Source of the DNA: an uncultured Oscillospiraceae bacterium
GTDB lineage: Bacteria; Bacillota; Clostridia; Oscillospirales; Oscillospiraceae
DNA: 64,000 bases
Direction of reading: 5' to 3'
NCBI GenBank assembly: GCA_947625355.1
Contig: CANQOA010000003.1
Span: 1 to 64,000 of the forward strand
Position 1 is the stretch's first letter; the number at the start of each line of letters is the position of its first letter. Of this stretch, positions 53,754 through 63,540 are shown piece after piece. The notes below the pieces were generated by a model. That model ran no database searches. It was given only the letters and a program-made list of their open reading frames with translations, and was not told the DNA's origin. A program made the position numbers and the translations under genes.

Positions 53754-54224
53754 GGGATAATTGAAAAAAAGTTCATTTTTTTACAATCACAGCCACCCGG
53801 CAGCCCCGGAAACCGGTCCTGGGCCCCGGCAGCGCGCCCCGGCGGGCAGGGCGCGGACGCGATATATTTATATTGTATCCCGGGGCATTTCCCGGCCCAA
53901 AAGGGGGCGTATGCGCCGATTTTTCATGTGCATAGCTATGCAGACCGAGCAAAATCCCTGTAACTGCGCCATTTTCCCGGCGCGCTCCGTCAGCGTATGC
54001 GCGATATACAGCCTCTATTCGCTGCATATCCGCGCGTTTTTCCATCATTTCAGATCCCGGCGCGCCGCCACAAGCGGCATTTTGGATGTTTATGCGCTGT
54101 TTTCATAGGGTATCCACCGCTTTTTCGCCGCCGGGGATGAAAAAAGATTTCCAGAAGAGGTATTCCCCGGGGGCAGAATATATGCTATACTGAGCAAAAC
54201 CACTGATCAACGGAGGAAATCGAT

Positions 54225-55673
54225 ATGGTGACCAACGACGAGGCCATCGCAAGAGTCAAGCACCAGGTGGTGCAGGAGGTATGCCGGCTGGCCTGGGAGG
54301 GAAAGCTGGACGAGCAGCGGGACAACATCCCCTATGAGATCATCCCCGGCCCACAGGCCCAGTTCCGATGCTGTATTTATAAGGAACGGGAGATCGTCCG
54401 CCAGCGGGTGCGCCTGGCCGAGGGGAAATGCCCCACCGGCACCAACTCCGACAATATGGTCCAGGTGATCAACGCGGCATGCGAGGAATGCCCCATCGCG
54501 TCCTATATCGTCACCGATAACTGCCGCAAATGCGTGGGCAAGGCCTGCCAGAACTCCTGCCAGTTCGACGCCATCAGCATGGGGCCCAACCGCGCTTACA
54601 TAGACCCCAATAAGTGCCGGGAGTGCGGCAAGTGCGCCCAGGCATGCCCCTATAACGCCATCGCCCACCTGGAGCGGCCCTGCAAAAAGGTCTGCCCCGC
54701 CGACGCCATCACCTACGACGAGTACGGCGTGTGCGTCATCGACGAGGCAAAGTGCATCCGCTGCGGCATCTGCATCCATAACTGCCCCTTCGGCGCCATC
54801 GGCACCAAGGCCGCCGTCGTGGACGTCATCCATGAGATCAAGGCCGGCAAAAAGGTCATCGCTATGCTCGCCCCCGCTACCGAGGGCCAGTTCGGCGAGG
54901 GCATCAGCATGGACAGCTGGCGCACCGCGCTGAAAAAGACCGGCTTCGCCGATATGGTGGAGGTGGGCCTGGGCGGCGATATGACCGCCGCCGCCGAGGC
55001 CGAGGAATGGGCCGAGGCCTATAAGCAGGGGAAGAAGATGACGACCTCCTGCTGCCCCGCGTTCGTGAATATGATCCGGCTGCACTTCCCCGCCCTGGCG
55101 GATAACGTGTCCACCACCGTCAGCCCTATGGCCGCCGTGAGCCGGTATCTCAAGCAGCTCGATCCCTATACCGTCACCGTGTTCGTCGGCCCCTGCATCG
55201 CCAAGAAAAGCGAGATCAATCTCCAGGGCGTCCAGGGCAACGCCGATTATGTGCTCACCTACGGCGAGGTGCGCTCGCTGATGTACGGCAAGGGCGTCGA
55301 GCTGGAGCCGGAGCCCCGCAGCACCCAGCAGAGCAGCGTTTTCGGCAAACGCTTCGGCAACGGCGGCGGCGTCACCGCGGCTGTCGTGCAGTGCTTCAAG
55401 GAGATGGGCGAGGATATCAGCCCCGAGGTCATGACCTGCTCCGGCGCAGCCGAATGCAAAAAGGCCCTGCTGCTCATGAAGGCCGGCAAGCTCCCCGCCG
55501 ATTTCATCGAGGGCATGGTCTGCGAGGGCGGCTGCGTGGGCGGCCCCAGCAAAAATATGACCGTGGCGGAGTCCAAAAAGCCCCGGGACACGCTCATCGG
55601 CCAGGCCGATAAGCGGGGCGTGCTGGAAAATCTCAAAAAGATGGGCGCCGATACCGTGCCCATGCACCGATAA
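54225..55673 (+). CDS. [FeFe]-hydrogenase family protein (probable group B), with 4Fe-4S ferredoxin domains
   Basis: CRECGKCAQACPYNAI and CIRCGICIHNCPFGAI clusters; H-cluster motifs TTSCCPAFV, VFVGPCIAKKSE, CEGGCVGGP. Confidence 0.88.
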   Translation: MVTNDEAIARVKHQVVQEVCRLAWEGKLDEQRDNIPYEIIPGPQAQFRCCIYKEREIVRQRVRLAEGKCPTGTNSDNMVQVINAACEECPIASYIVTDNCRKCVGKACQNSCQFDAISMGPNRAYIDPNKCRECGKCAQACPYNAIAHLERPCKKVCPADAITYDEYGVCVIDEAKCIRCGICIHNCPFGAIGTKAAVVDVIHEIKAGKKVIAMLAPATEGQFGEGISMDSWRTALKKTGFADMVEVGLGGDMTAAAEAEEWAEAYKQGKKMTTSCCPAFVNMIRLHFPALADNVSTTVSPMAAVSRYLKQLDPYTVTVFVGPCIAKKSEINLQGVQGNADYVLTYGEVRSLMYGKGVELEPEPRSTQQSSVFGKRFGNGGGVTAAVVQCFKEMGEDISPEVMTCSGAAECKKALLLMKAGKLPADFIEGMVCEGGCVGGPSKNMTVAESKKPRDTLIGQADKRGVLENLKKMGADTVPMHR

Positions 55674-55683
55674 GATCCCCCAA

Positions 55684-55717
55684 GGGCCCGTGATCGCCGA
55701 TCACGGGCCGTTTTTAT
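55684..55717. terminator. Intrinsic terminator between convergent genes
   Basis: GGCCCGTGATC-GCC-GATCACGGGCCGTTTTTA. Confidence 0.85.
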
Positions 55718-56820
55718 AGCCGGTCCAGCGCCTCCAGCGCCGGCAGCGCCCGGCCGTCATAGTCGAACAGCGCCTGGTTGGCCCACTCGTTGCCGCCCGG
55801 GCCCCGCTCGCCGGTATAGGCCAGCGCCGCCGGCGTGGCCCAGCCGCTGCCGGGGACCGGGAGCCAGGCCGCCTCCCACCAGACAAAGCCCCGGCCATGG
55901 CCCCCCGGCACCGCCCGGATGGCCGCCGCCAGGTCCCGCAGGAACGCCGCCTGTCCCGCCGGCGTCATGGGGTAGCCGATGCCCGCCGCCAGCGCGGCCG
56001 TGGCGGCCATGCCCTTGCGCCGGTCCGGCGGCAGGGCCTCATGGGCGGCGTAGTCCTCCAGCGTGAAGCCCATGGAGGTCTCCACGATCATCACGTCCTT
56101 GCCAAAACGGGCCACCGCGTCGGCCATGCTGGCGGCCAGGCCCGCCATGGGGCCGTTCCAGAAGGGATAGTAGCTCATGCCGATGACGTCGAAATCCGCG
56201 CCGCCGGCGGCATAATAGCGCTCGAACCAGGCCCGGTACTGGCCCCGGTCCGGGCCGTTGTCCAGGTGGACGACCGTCTCCGCCGCCGGGCAGACCTCCC
56301 GGCATGCCCGCAGCCCCGCGCTGAGAAAACGGGCGATGTTGTCCATGGCGGGCATCCGCCCCACCGGCCAGAGCAGGCCGTTGGTCACCTCGTTGCCCAC
56401 GGCGACCATGTCCGGGGCCAGGTCCCGGGCCGCCAGATGCGCCAGCGCGGCCCGGGTGAAATCGTAGACCGCCGCCTCCAGCCCGTCCGCGTCCAGGCCA
56501 CGCCACGCCTTGGGGGTGTTCTGCTTGCCCGGATCGGCCCAGAAGTCGCTGTAATGCAGGTCCAGCATCCACCGGCAGCCCAGCGCCTTTGCCCGCGCGG
56601 CCAGGGCCGTGACCGCGGCCAGGTCGCAGGTGCCCGCGCCATAGGGCTCCCCCGCCTCGGAATAGGGGTCGTTCCACAGCCGCAGCCGCACCAGGTCCAT
56701 CCCGTGGCGGCGCAGGATCGTCATGGCGTCGGCGGAGCCGCTCCCGTCGGAGAACCGGCCGCCGCACGCCTCCACCTCCAGAAGGGTGGAAAGGTCCATG
56801 CCCTTGCAGAGATCGCTCAA
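55714..56820 (-). CDS. Glycosyl hydrolase 53 family protein (endo-beta-1,4-galactanase-like)
   Basis: GMDLSTLLEVEACGG; MDLVRLRLWNDPYSEAGEPYGAGTCDL; LDLHYSDFWADPGKQNTPKAW; VAVGNEVTNGLLWPVG. Confidence 0.95.
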   Translation of the reverse strand: MSDLCKGMDLSTLLEVEACGGRFSDGSGSADAMTILRRHGMDLVRLRLWNDPYSEAGEPYGAGTCDLAAVTALAARAKALGCRWMLDLHYSDFWADPGKQNTPKAWRGLDADGLEAAVYDFTRAALAHLAARDLAPDMVAVGNEVTNGLLWPVGRMPAMDNIARFLSAGLRACREVCPAAETVVHLDNGPDRGQYRAWFERYYAAGGADFDVIGMSYYPFWNGPMAGLAASMADAVARFGKDVMIVETSMGFTLEDYAAHEALPPDRRKGMAATAALAAGIGYPMTPAGQAAFLRDLAAAIRAVPGGHGRGFVWWEAAWLPVPGSGWATPAALAYTGERGPGGNEWANQALFDYDGRALPALEALDRL

Positions 56821-57056
56821 GCCTTTTCGTCCTCCCGGGTGAAGTCCTCGAAATCCGTGAACCGGCGCATCATGGCCCCGTAGCGGAACCGGGCCATGCG
56901 GTTCTTGGCCAGCACATCCGCCTCATTGCCCCGGTACTGGCAGCGGATGCAGTAGTATTCGTCCCGGTCCTTGTCGTAGAACATGTCGATGTCCAGGTCC
57001 CGCATGAAGCAGGACGGGCACCGGTAATTCAGTCTGCCCTTTCCAGATTGAGCCAT
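56817..57056 (-). CDS. Small zinc-ribbon-like protein (80 aa)
   Basis: Two CxxC motifs: RCPSCFMRDLDIDMFYDKDRDEYYCIRCQYRG; overlaps both neighbours (4 nt and 28 nt). Confidence 0.7.
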   Translation of the reverse strand: MAQSGKGRLNYRCPSCFMRDLDIDMFYDKDRDEYYCIRCQYRGNEADVLAKNRMARFRYGAMMRRFTDFEDFTREDEKA

Positions 57057-58867
57057 GTGGCAAAGCCCTCCTTTTCCCGCAGCGTGCCGGTGTATCCCAG
57101 GGTGAACATGGGACTGAAGGCGTAGCCCTCCCGGACGTAGCCCGTCTTGTCCCGCCCCTCGCAGGTCATGGTCACCTTCGTCTTGATGGGCGGCAGGGTG
57201 CACGAGACGCTCTCCGCCCCGGCCGCCGACGCCTCCCGGCATTTGTATTCGTAGTCGATGGACGCGCTCTTCTCCCCCGCTGACACCGCCAGCGTCAGGC
57301 CGGTCATGTCCTCCGGGTACTCGGTGGTGCCGTAGCAGGCCACCATGTACTCGTTGACGGTGACCTCCGCCGCCGGGTCGCTCATGGAGAGCACCCGCCG
57401 CTCGATCTTGATCCGGCCCGTCCCCTCGGGGAAGGTGATCACGGTCTGCAGCTTCACGGTGAGATCGGAAAACTCGATGTCCACCGGGTCCAGGGTCAGG
57501 ATGCGGTCGCCGCCCTCCTGGGAGAAGCGGCCGTGGGTCCGGCACAGGCACAGGTCCACCTCTTCGCCGTTGTGGCACGCCTTGGCGCTGCGGACGGTCC
57601 CCTCGCCGGCATAGTGGGTGAAGTAGCCGGCCCGGTATTTCTCCTGGATGAGGAAGGGATAGCTGGCGTCCTGGACATGGGCCGTGCCGATGCCCACCGG
57701 CCACTCCAGCTTGGCGGCATAGGGCCGCAGGTCCACGATGGCGCCGCCCTGGTCCATGTTCACGCAGGCGCGCATATAGGGGTCGCAGTACCAAAAGAGC
57801 TGCTTGTCGCTGCCGTAGAGGATGTCCCGCCACAGGGCGCACTCCGGCTCGGTGTAGTGTTTGTTTGCCCGATACCAGTCGGCGAACTCGGCCATGGTCA
57901 TGTCGGTGAGCCGGCCCTCTTTTTTCAGCTTGCCATAGTAGGCGCAGCCGTCCTCATAGGACTTCTTCAAAAGCTCGAAGGGGGCCTCCCACCGGCCCAT
58001 CTTGTTCATCCAGCCAGGGCCCACGAACATCATGTTGTAGGCGTAGCCGTTGTTGAACTTGGCCAGGGACCGGTACTGGTCGATCAGATTATATAAATAT
58101 GGATACTCCCAGGTGTCCGGGTCATAGATCATGCCCCGGAGCACGTTCTGGGGGTGGGTGCCGAAGTTGGAGCCGTTGCCGTCGTAGCAGGCCAGCAGGT
58201 CCCGGCTCAGATGGGGGATGGCCACGATGCCGCTGTCCTCGGTCTCATCGGCGGCAGGGGCGTGGGTGTTCTGCCTGGAGGGGATCCAGGGGGCCCAGGG
58301 GCCGCCGTCCATGAGGGTGTACCAGGAGTTGTTGCAGGTGTGGTACGCCTTGGGCCCCTCCTCCCAGCAGGTGGCCACGGCGCATTTCACGCTGGGGTAC
58401 TCCGCCTTGATGAAGTTGATGAGGTCCGCATCCATATAATAGGAGCCGGTGGACTGGGGATAAAAACCGAAGGCGTCGTGGAACTTGCCGAACACGTCCC
58501 GGACGATGGCCTTCTTGTCCTCCATGGAGAACATCCAGATGCAGAAATCCTTGGTCTTATACTTCTCCCGGAACTGCTCGCAGGGCAGGCCTAAGAGGCT
58601 CAGGGCGATCTCGTCGCCGTATTTTTCGTGGTGCTCCTTGGCGATGGCCACCGCCTCGTCGTTGAAAAGGCTGGCGTAGGTCATCTGGATGGTGGTCTTG
58701 AGGCCGTTATCATGGGCGATCTGCTGCTGGAGCCGGAAGATGTCCAGGCTCTCGGTGAGCAGCGCCTTGCGGCCGATGTCCTCCGCCTTGCCCTGGCCGG
58801 TGACCTTCTCGGCGTACTCCGGCACCATCTCAGGCCGGTGGATGATGTTGACGATAAATTGGTCCAT
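57029..58867 (-). CDS. Uncharacterised 612-aa protein, possibly a carbohydrate-active (beta/alpha)-barrel enzyme
   Basis: NodB/GH57-like features (QMTYASLFNDEAVAIAKEHHEKYGDEIALSLLGLP; GFYPQSTGSYYMDADLINFIKAEY) plus C-terminal beta-rich region; inside a CAZyme locus. Confidence 0.55.
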   Translation of the reverse strand: MDQFIVNIIHRPEMVPEYAEKVTGQGKAEDIGRKALLTESLDIFRLQQQIAHDNGLKTTIQMTYASLFNDEAVAIAKEHHEKYGDEIALSLLGLPCEQFREKYKTKDFCIWMFSMEDKKAIVRDVFGKFHDAFGFYPQSTGSYYMDADLINFIKAEYPSVKCAVATCWEEGPKAYHTCNNSWYTLMDGGPWAPWIPSRQNTHAPAADETEDSGIVAIPHLSRDLLACYDGNGSNFGTHPQNVLRGMIYDPDTWEYPYLYNLIDQYRSLAKFNNGYAYNMMFVGPGWMNKMGRWEAPFELLKKSYEDGCAYYGKLKKEGRLTDMTMAEFADWYRANKHYTEPECALWRDILYGSDKQLFWYCDPYMRACVNMDQGGAIVDLRPYAAKLEWPVGIGTAHVQDASYPFLIQEKYRAGYFTHYAGEGTVRSAKACHNGEEVDLCLCRTHGRFSQEGGDRILTLDPVDIEFSDLTVKLQTVITFPEGTGRIKIERRVLSMSDPAAEVTVNEYMVACYGTTEYPEDMTGLTLAVSAGEKSASIDYEYKCREASAAGAESVSCTLPPIKTKVTMTCEGRDKTGYVREGYAFSPMFTLGYTGTLREKEGFATWLNLERAD

Positions 58868-59000
58868 AGGCGGTCCCTCCCCGCGGTCAAAAAGAGAAGA
58901 TCACTGTTCCCTTTCGCCGCGTTATACGGTATAATCTGGCTGTGCGCGTACTTTATATTTATAGCAACAATCCATTCCCCCGTCAAGTGGAGGTGCGGTC

Positions 59001-61013
59001 ATGAGCGAAAAATTGCTGTACGGCGCGGCGTACTATGCCGAATACATGCCCCAGGACCGGCTGGAGCAGGACATGGACCTGCTCTCCGGCGCGGGGTTCG
59101 ATCTGATCCGGGTGGCGGAGTCCGCCTGGAGCACCTGGGAGCCCAGGGACGGGCAGTTCGACTTCTCCCTGCTGCTGCGGGTGCTGGACGCGGCCCATGC
59201 GCACGGCATCTCCGTGATCGTGGGCACGCCCACCTACGCCATCCCACCATGGCTGGCGAAAAAATATCCCGACATCCTCTCCGACACCCATGCCGGCCCC
59301 TGCCGGTACGGGCCCCGGCAGAACTTCGATCTGACCCACCCCGGCTACCGCTTCCACGCCGAGCGTATCATCCGAAAGCTGGCCCAAGCCGTATGCGCCC
59401 ACCCCGCCGTCATCGGCTGGCAGCTGGACAACGAGACCAAGCCCTACGACACCTGCTCGCCCCGGGCCCAGGCCCTTTTCAGGGACTGGCTCCGCGAGCG
59501 CTTCGGCACCGTGGAGGCGCTGAACGAGGAGATGGGCCTGGCCTACTGGTCCAATTCCATCGCCGACTGGGACGAGCTGCCGGACGTGCGCGGCACCATC
59601 AACGCCAGCCTAGGGGCGGAGTACCAGGCCTTCCAGCGCCGCCTGGTGACGGAGTTTCTGCTGTGGCAGCGGTCCATCCTGGACGAATATAAGCGCCCGG
59701 ACCAGTTCGTGACCCACAACTTCGATTATGAATGGCGGGGCTATTCCTTCGGCCTGCAGCCGGAGGTGGACCAGTTCGCGGCGGCGCAGGCGGTGGACAT
59801 CGCCGGCTGCGACATCTACCACCCCAGCGAGAGCGGCCTCACCGGCGCGGAGATCGCCTTTGGCGGCGCCATGGCCTACGCGCTGAAAAAGGCCCCCTAT
59901 CTGGTCCTGGAGACCCAGGCCCAAGGCAACCTTGGGTGGCTGCCCTACCCCGGCCAGCTCCGGCTCCAGGCCCTGGCCCACATCGCCTGCGGCGCCCAGG
60001 GCGTGGAGTACTGGCACTGGCACAGCATCCACAACGCCGTCGAGAGCTACTGGAAGGGCGTTTTGAGCCACGACATGGCCCCCGGCGAGACATACCGGGA
60101 GGCGGCGCGGATCGGCAGAGAGCTGGCCGCCCTGTCGCCCCATCTCGCCGGCATGCGCAAGAAAAACCGGGCGGCCGTGATGGTGAGCACCCGGTCCCAG
60201 ACAGGGCTCCGGTGGTTCCCCACCTGCGGGCCCTCCCAGCAGCCGGACAAGAACTACAGCGACTATCTGCGCTGGCTCTGCGACAGTCTCTACCGGCTGA
60301 ACGTGGAATATGACGTGATCTCCGACGGTGAGCGGGACTTTTCCGGCTATGACCTGGTGGTCCTGCCCTGCCTCTATTCCGCGCCGGAGGACCTGCTGCG
60401 GACCATTGACAGCTACGTGCAAAAGGGCGGCCATATCCTGGCCACCTTCCGCACCGCCTTCGCCGACGAGCACCTGAAGATCTACCACGACGCCCAGCCC
60501 CATATGCTCACCGAGTGCCTGGGACTGACCTACGACCGCTTCACGAAGCCGGAGCCGGGCACGAGGCTCACCCCCCGCATCGGCATATCGCTGGCGGACG
60601 CCGCGGTCACGGACTGGATGGAGCTGCTGCGGCCGACGTCCGCCACGTCCCTGTGCAATTACGCCCACCCCGCCTGGAGCGGCGTGCCCGCCGTGACGCT
60701 GAATGACTACGGCGCGGGCCGGGCGGCCTATCTTGGCTGCTGCTTCTCTCCCGCGGGGCTGGACGCGCTGCTGGAGGACCTTCTGCCCCAGCTGGGCGTG
60801 GAGGTGGGTCCCGCCCGGTTCCCCCTCATCGTGAAGCGGGGCACGGCCCCCGACGGCAGGGAGATCATCTTCTGGCTCAACTTCTCCGGCTCGGTCCTGC
60901 CGGTGTCGGTCCCCCATCCCGCCGGGACGTTCCTTCCCGAGGGCGGGGCCATCGCCGCGGACGAGCCTTTCACGCTGCCCCCCTGGGGGGCGGCGGTGCT
61001 GGCGGAGGCGTGA
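59001..61013 (+). CDS. Beta-galactosidase (GH42)
   Basis: GAAYYAEYMPQDRLEQDMDLLSGAGFDLIRVAESAWSTWEPRDGQFDF; IGWQLDNET; TGAEIAFGGAMAYALKKAPYLVLETQAQ. Confidence 0.95.
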   Translation: MSEKLLYGAAYYAEYMPQDRLEQDMDLLSGAGFDLIRVAESAWSTWEPRDGQFDFSLLLRVLDAAHAHGISVIVGTPTYAIPPWLAKKYPDILSDTHAGPCRYGPRQNFDLTHPGYRFHAERIIRKLAQAVCAHPAVIGWQLDNETKPYDTCSPRAQALFRDWLRERFGTVEALNEEMGLAYWSNSIADWDELPDVRGTINASLGAEYQAFQRRLVTEFLLWQRSILDEYKRPDQFVTHNFDYEWRGYSFGLQPEVDQFAAAQAVDIAGCDIYHPSESGLTGAEIAFGGAMAYALKKAPYLVLETQAQGNLGWLPYPGQLRLQALAHIACGAQGVEYWHWHSIHNAVESYWKGVLSHDMAPGETYREAARIGRELAALSPHLAGMRKKNRAAVMVSTRSQTGLRWFPTCGPSQQPDKNYSDYLRWLCDSLYRLNVEYDVISDGERDFSGYDLVVLPCLYSAPEDLLRTIDSYVQKGGHILATFRTAFADEHLKIYHDAQPHMLTECLGLTYDRFTKPEPGTRLTPRIGISLADAAVTDWMELLRPTSATSLCNYAHPAWSGVPAVTLNDYGAGRAAYLGCCFSPAGLDALLEDLLPQLGVEVGPARFPLIVKRGTAPDGREIIFWLNFSGSVLPVSVPHPAGTFLPEGGAIAADEPFTLPPWGAAVLAEA

Positions 61014-61115
61014 CCGCGCCGGTATCCGCAGAAAAATGACGCCTTCCCATCCTCTGGGAAGGACGATATACTGAGAAAAAATCTTCCTCCCGGCGGGAGA
61101 GAAAAGGAGACCAAC

Positions 61116-63527
61116 ATGAAAAAATGGACCCGCGCGCTGTTTCAGCCGAGCCTGCCTCTGACGAAGGACGGTCCTGTGACCGCCGGTGCGGCCCATGCCG
61201 CCCTGGCCCGGCGGGCCGCCCGGGAGGGCATGGTCCTGCTGAAGAACGAAAACGGCCTGCTCCCCCTGGACCCGGAAAGGCCCGTGGCCCTGTTCGGCAA
61301 GGGCAGCTTCGACTATGTGAAGGGCGGCGGCGGCAGCGGCGACGTGACCGCGGCCTATGTCCGGAACCTCTATGACGGGCTGACGGAGCTGGGCGTGCCC
61401 CTCTATGAGCCGCTCTGCGACTATTACCGGGCCTATGTGGCGGAGCGGTACGCCGCCGGGGACGCGCCGGGCATGATGGCGGAGCCCGCGCTGCCGGCGG
61501 ACCTGCTGGCCGGGGCCCGCGCGGCGGCGGACACGGCCGTCGTCGTCCTCAGCCGGTTCTCCGGCGAGGGCTGGGACCGGCCCGACGCGGGATATGAGGT
61601 TGAGGACGGCCCCTGGGCCCATGAGCTCACCATGCCCCAGATCGCCGGGCGCATCTTCCCCCGGGGCGACTTTTACCGCAGCGACGGAGAGACCGCCATG
61701 ATCGAGGCGGTGTGCGCCGCTTTCCGGCGGGTGGTGCTGGTGCTGAACGTGGGCGCGGCGGTGGACGTGTCCTGGTTCAAGGACGACGGCCGCGTCGGCG
61801 CGGCGCTGCTGGCCTGTCAGGGCGGCATGGAGGGCGGCACGGCCGCGGCGGAGCTGCTCACCGGCAGGGCCTGTCCCTGCGGCCGGCTGCCGGACACCTT
61901 CGCCCGGGACGTGGCCGACTGGCCCTCCACCGCGGGATTTTACGCCTCGCCCCACTATGTGGAGTATACCGAGGACATCTATGTGGGCTACCGCTATTTC
62001 GAGACCCTGCCCGGCGCCGCGGAGAAGGTGTGTTATCCCTTCGGCTACGGCCTCAGCTATACCCAGTTCACCATCGAGCCCGTGTCCGCCGGCGCGGCAG
62101 AGGGGCACATCCGCGTCAGCGCCCGTGTGACCAACGTCGGCAGCTGGCCCGGCCGCGAGGTGGTGCAGCTGTATTACAGCGCCCCCCAGGGCAAGCTGCA
62201 AAAGCCCGCCCGGGTCCTGGCCGCCTTTGCCAAGACGGCGGAGCTCGCCCCCGGCGGGAGCGAGCGCGTGGAGCTGCGCTTCCCCATCGGGGACATGGCC
62301 AGCTTCGACGACCTGGGAAAGGTGGAGCGCTCCGCCTGGGTGCTGGAGGCGGGCGCGTACAGCTTCTGGCTGGGGCACGATATCCGCGCCGCCCGGCAGC
62401 TGGACTATGTCTGGCTGCAGCCGGCGGATGAGACGGTCTCCCGGCTGGCCAGCCGTCTGGCGCCCTCCCGCCTGGAAAGGCGCCTGCTGGCCGACGGCAC
62501 CTATGAGCCCCTGCCCGCGGCCCCGGCCGTGGACCCCAACGAGAACGCCCTGCCCCGCATGGGCGCCGAGGCGGAGGAGGCCATGGTCCCCGCCGTCCGC
62601 GCTCACCCCCGGCGGCGGCTGACGCATCCTCTCGCGGAGGGCGCCCGGCCCCTGGCCGACGTGGCGGAGGGGACCCTCTCGCCGGACGCGTTCCTGGACC
62701 AGCTGTCCGACGCGGACCTGGCCCACCTGCTGGGCGGGCAGCCAAATACCTCCGTCTCCAACACCTTCGGCATGGGCAACCTGCCGGAATACGGCGTGCC
62801 CACCATCACCACCGCCGACGGCCCCGCCGGTCTGCGGCTCGACCCCGAGTGCGGCGTGCGCACCACCGCCTTCCCCTGCGCCACGCTGCTGGCTGCCGCG
62901 TGGGACGAGGAGCTGGCCCGGGCCGTAGGCGCGGCGGCCGCCGCAGAGGTGAAGGAGAACAACATCTCCATCTGGCTGGCTCCCGCCGTCAACCTGCACC
63001 GCAGTCCCCTGTGCGGGCGGAACTTTGAATATTGGTCGGAGGACCCGACGCTGGCCGGCGTCCTCGCCGCCGCCATGGTCCGGGGCATCCAGTCCCAGAA
63101 CGTGGCCGCCACGGTCAAGCACTTTGCCTGCAACAACAAGGAGACCAACCGCATACACTCCGACTCCCGCGTCTCGGAGCGGGCGCTGCGGGAGCTCTAC
63201 CTGCGGGTCTTTGAGATCGTCGTCCGCCGGGGCGAGCCCTGGGCCGTCATGAGCTCCTACAACATCATCAACGGCCGCCGCACCTCCGAGAGCCGGGAGC
63301 TGCTCACGGACATCCTCCGGGGCGAGTGGGGCTATGAGGGCCTCGTCATGACCGACTGGTGGAACCGGGCCGAGCACTACAAAGAGGTGCTGGCCGGCAA
63401 CGACGTCAAGATGGCCGTCGGCTATCCCGAGCGGCTGGAGAAGGCCATGGAGCTGGGGCTCATCACCCGCGATGATCTGGCCGCCTGTGCCCGCCGGGTG
63501 CTGCAGCTCATTTTGAAGATCGACTAA
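61116..63527 (+). CDS. GH3 family beta-glycosidase with swapped domain order (GH3_C - Fn3 - GH3_N)
   Basis: N-terminal AAREGMVLLKNENGLLPL (GH3_C), central Fn3 VQLYYSAPQGKLQKPARVLAAF, C-terminal catalytic PTITTADGPAGLRL...FACNNKETNR...LVMTDWW. Confidence 0.93.
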   Translation: MKKWTRALFQPSLPLTKDGPVTAGAAHAALARRAAREGMVLLKNENGLLPLDPERPVALFGKGSFDYVKGGGGSGDVTAAYVRNLYDGLTELGVPLYEPLCDYYRAYVAERYAAGDAPGMMAEPALPADLLAGARAAADTAVVVLSRFSGEGWDRPDAGYEVEDGPWAHELTMPQIAGRIFPRGDFYRSDGETAMIEAVCAAFRRVVLVLNVGAAVDVSWFKDDGRVGAALLACQGGMEGGTAAAELLTGRACPCGRLPDTFARDVADWPSTAGFYASPHYVEYTEDIYVGYRYFETLPGAAEKVCYPFGYGLSYTQFTIEPVSAGAAEGHIRVSARVTNVGSWPGREVVQLYYSAPQGKLQKPARVLAAFAKTAELAPGGSERVELRFPIGDMASFDDLGKVERSAWVLEAGAYSFWLGHDIRAARQLDYVWLQPADETVSRLASRLAPSRLERRLLADGTYEPLPAAPAVDPNENALPRMGAEAEEAMVPAVRAHPRRRLTHPLAEGARPLADVAEGTLSPDAFLDQLSDADLAHLLGGQPNTSVSNTFGMGNLPEYGVPTITTADGPAGLRLDPECGVRTTAFPCATLLAAAWDEELARAVGAAAAAEVKENNISIWLAPAVNLHRSPLCGRNFEYWSEDPTLAGVLAAAMVRGIQSQNVAATVKHFACNNKETNRIHSDSRVSERALRELYLRVFEIVVRRGEPWAVMSSYNIINGRRTSESRELLTDILRGEWGYEGLVMTDWWNRAEHYKEVLAGNDVKMAVGYPERLEKAMELGLITRDDLAACARRVLQLILKID

Positions 63528-63540
63528 GGAGGGAGCCTTC

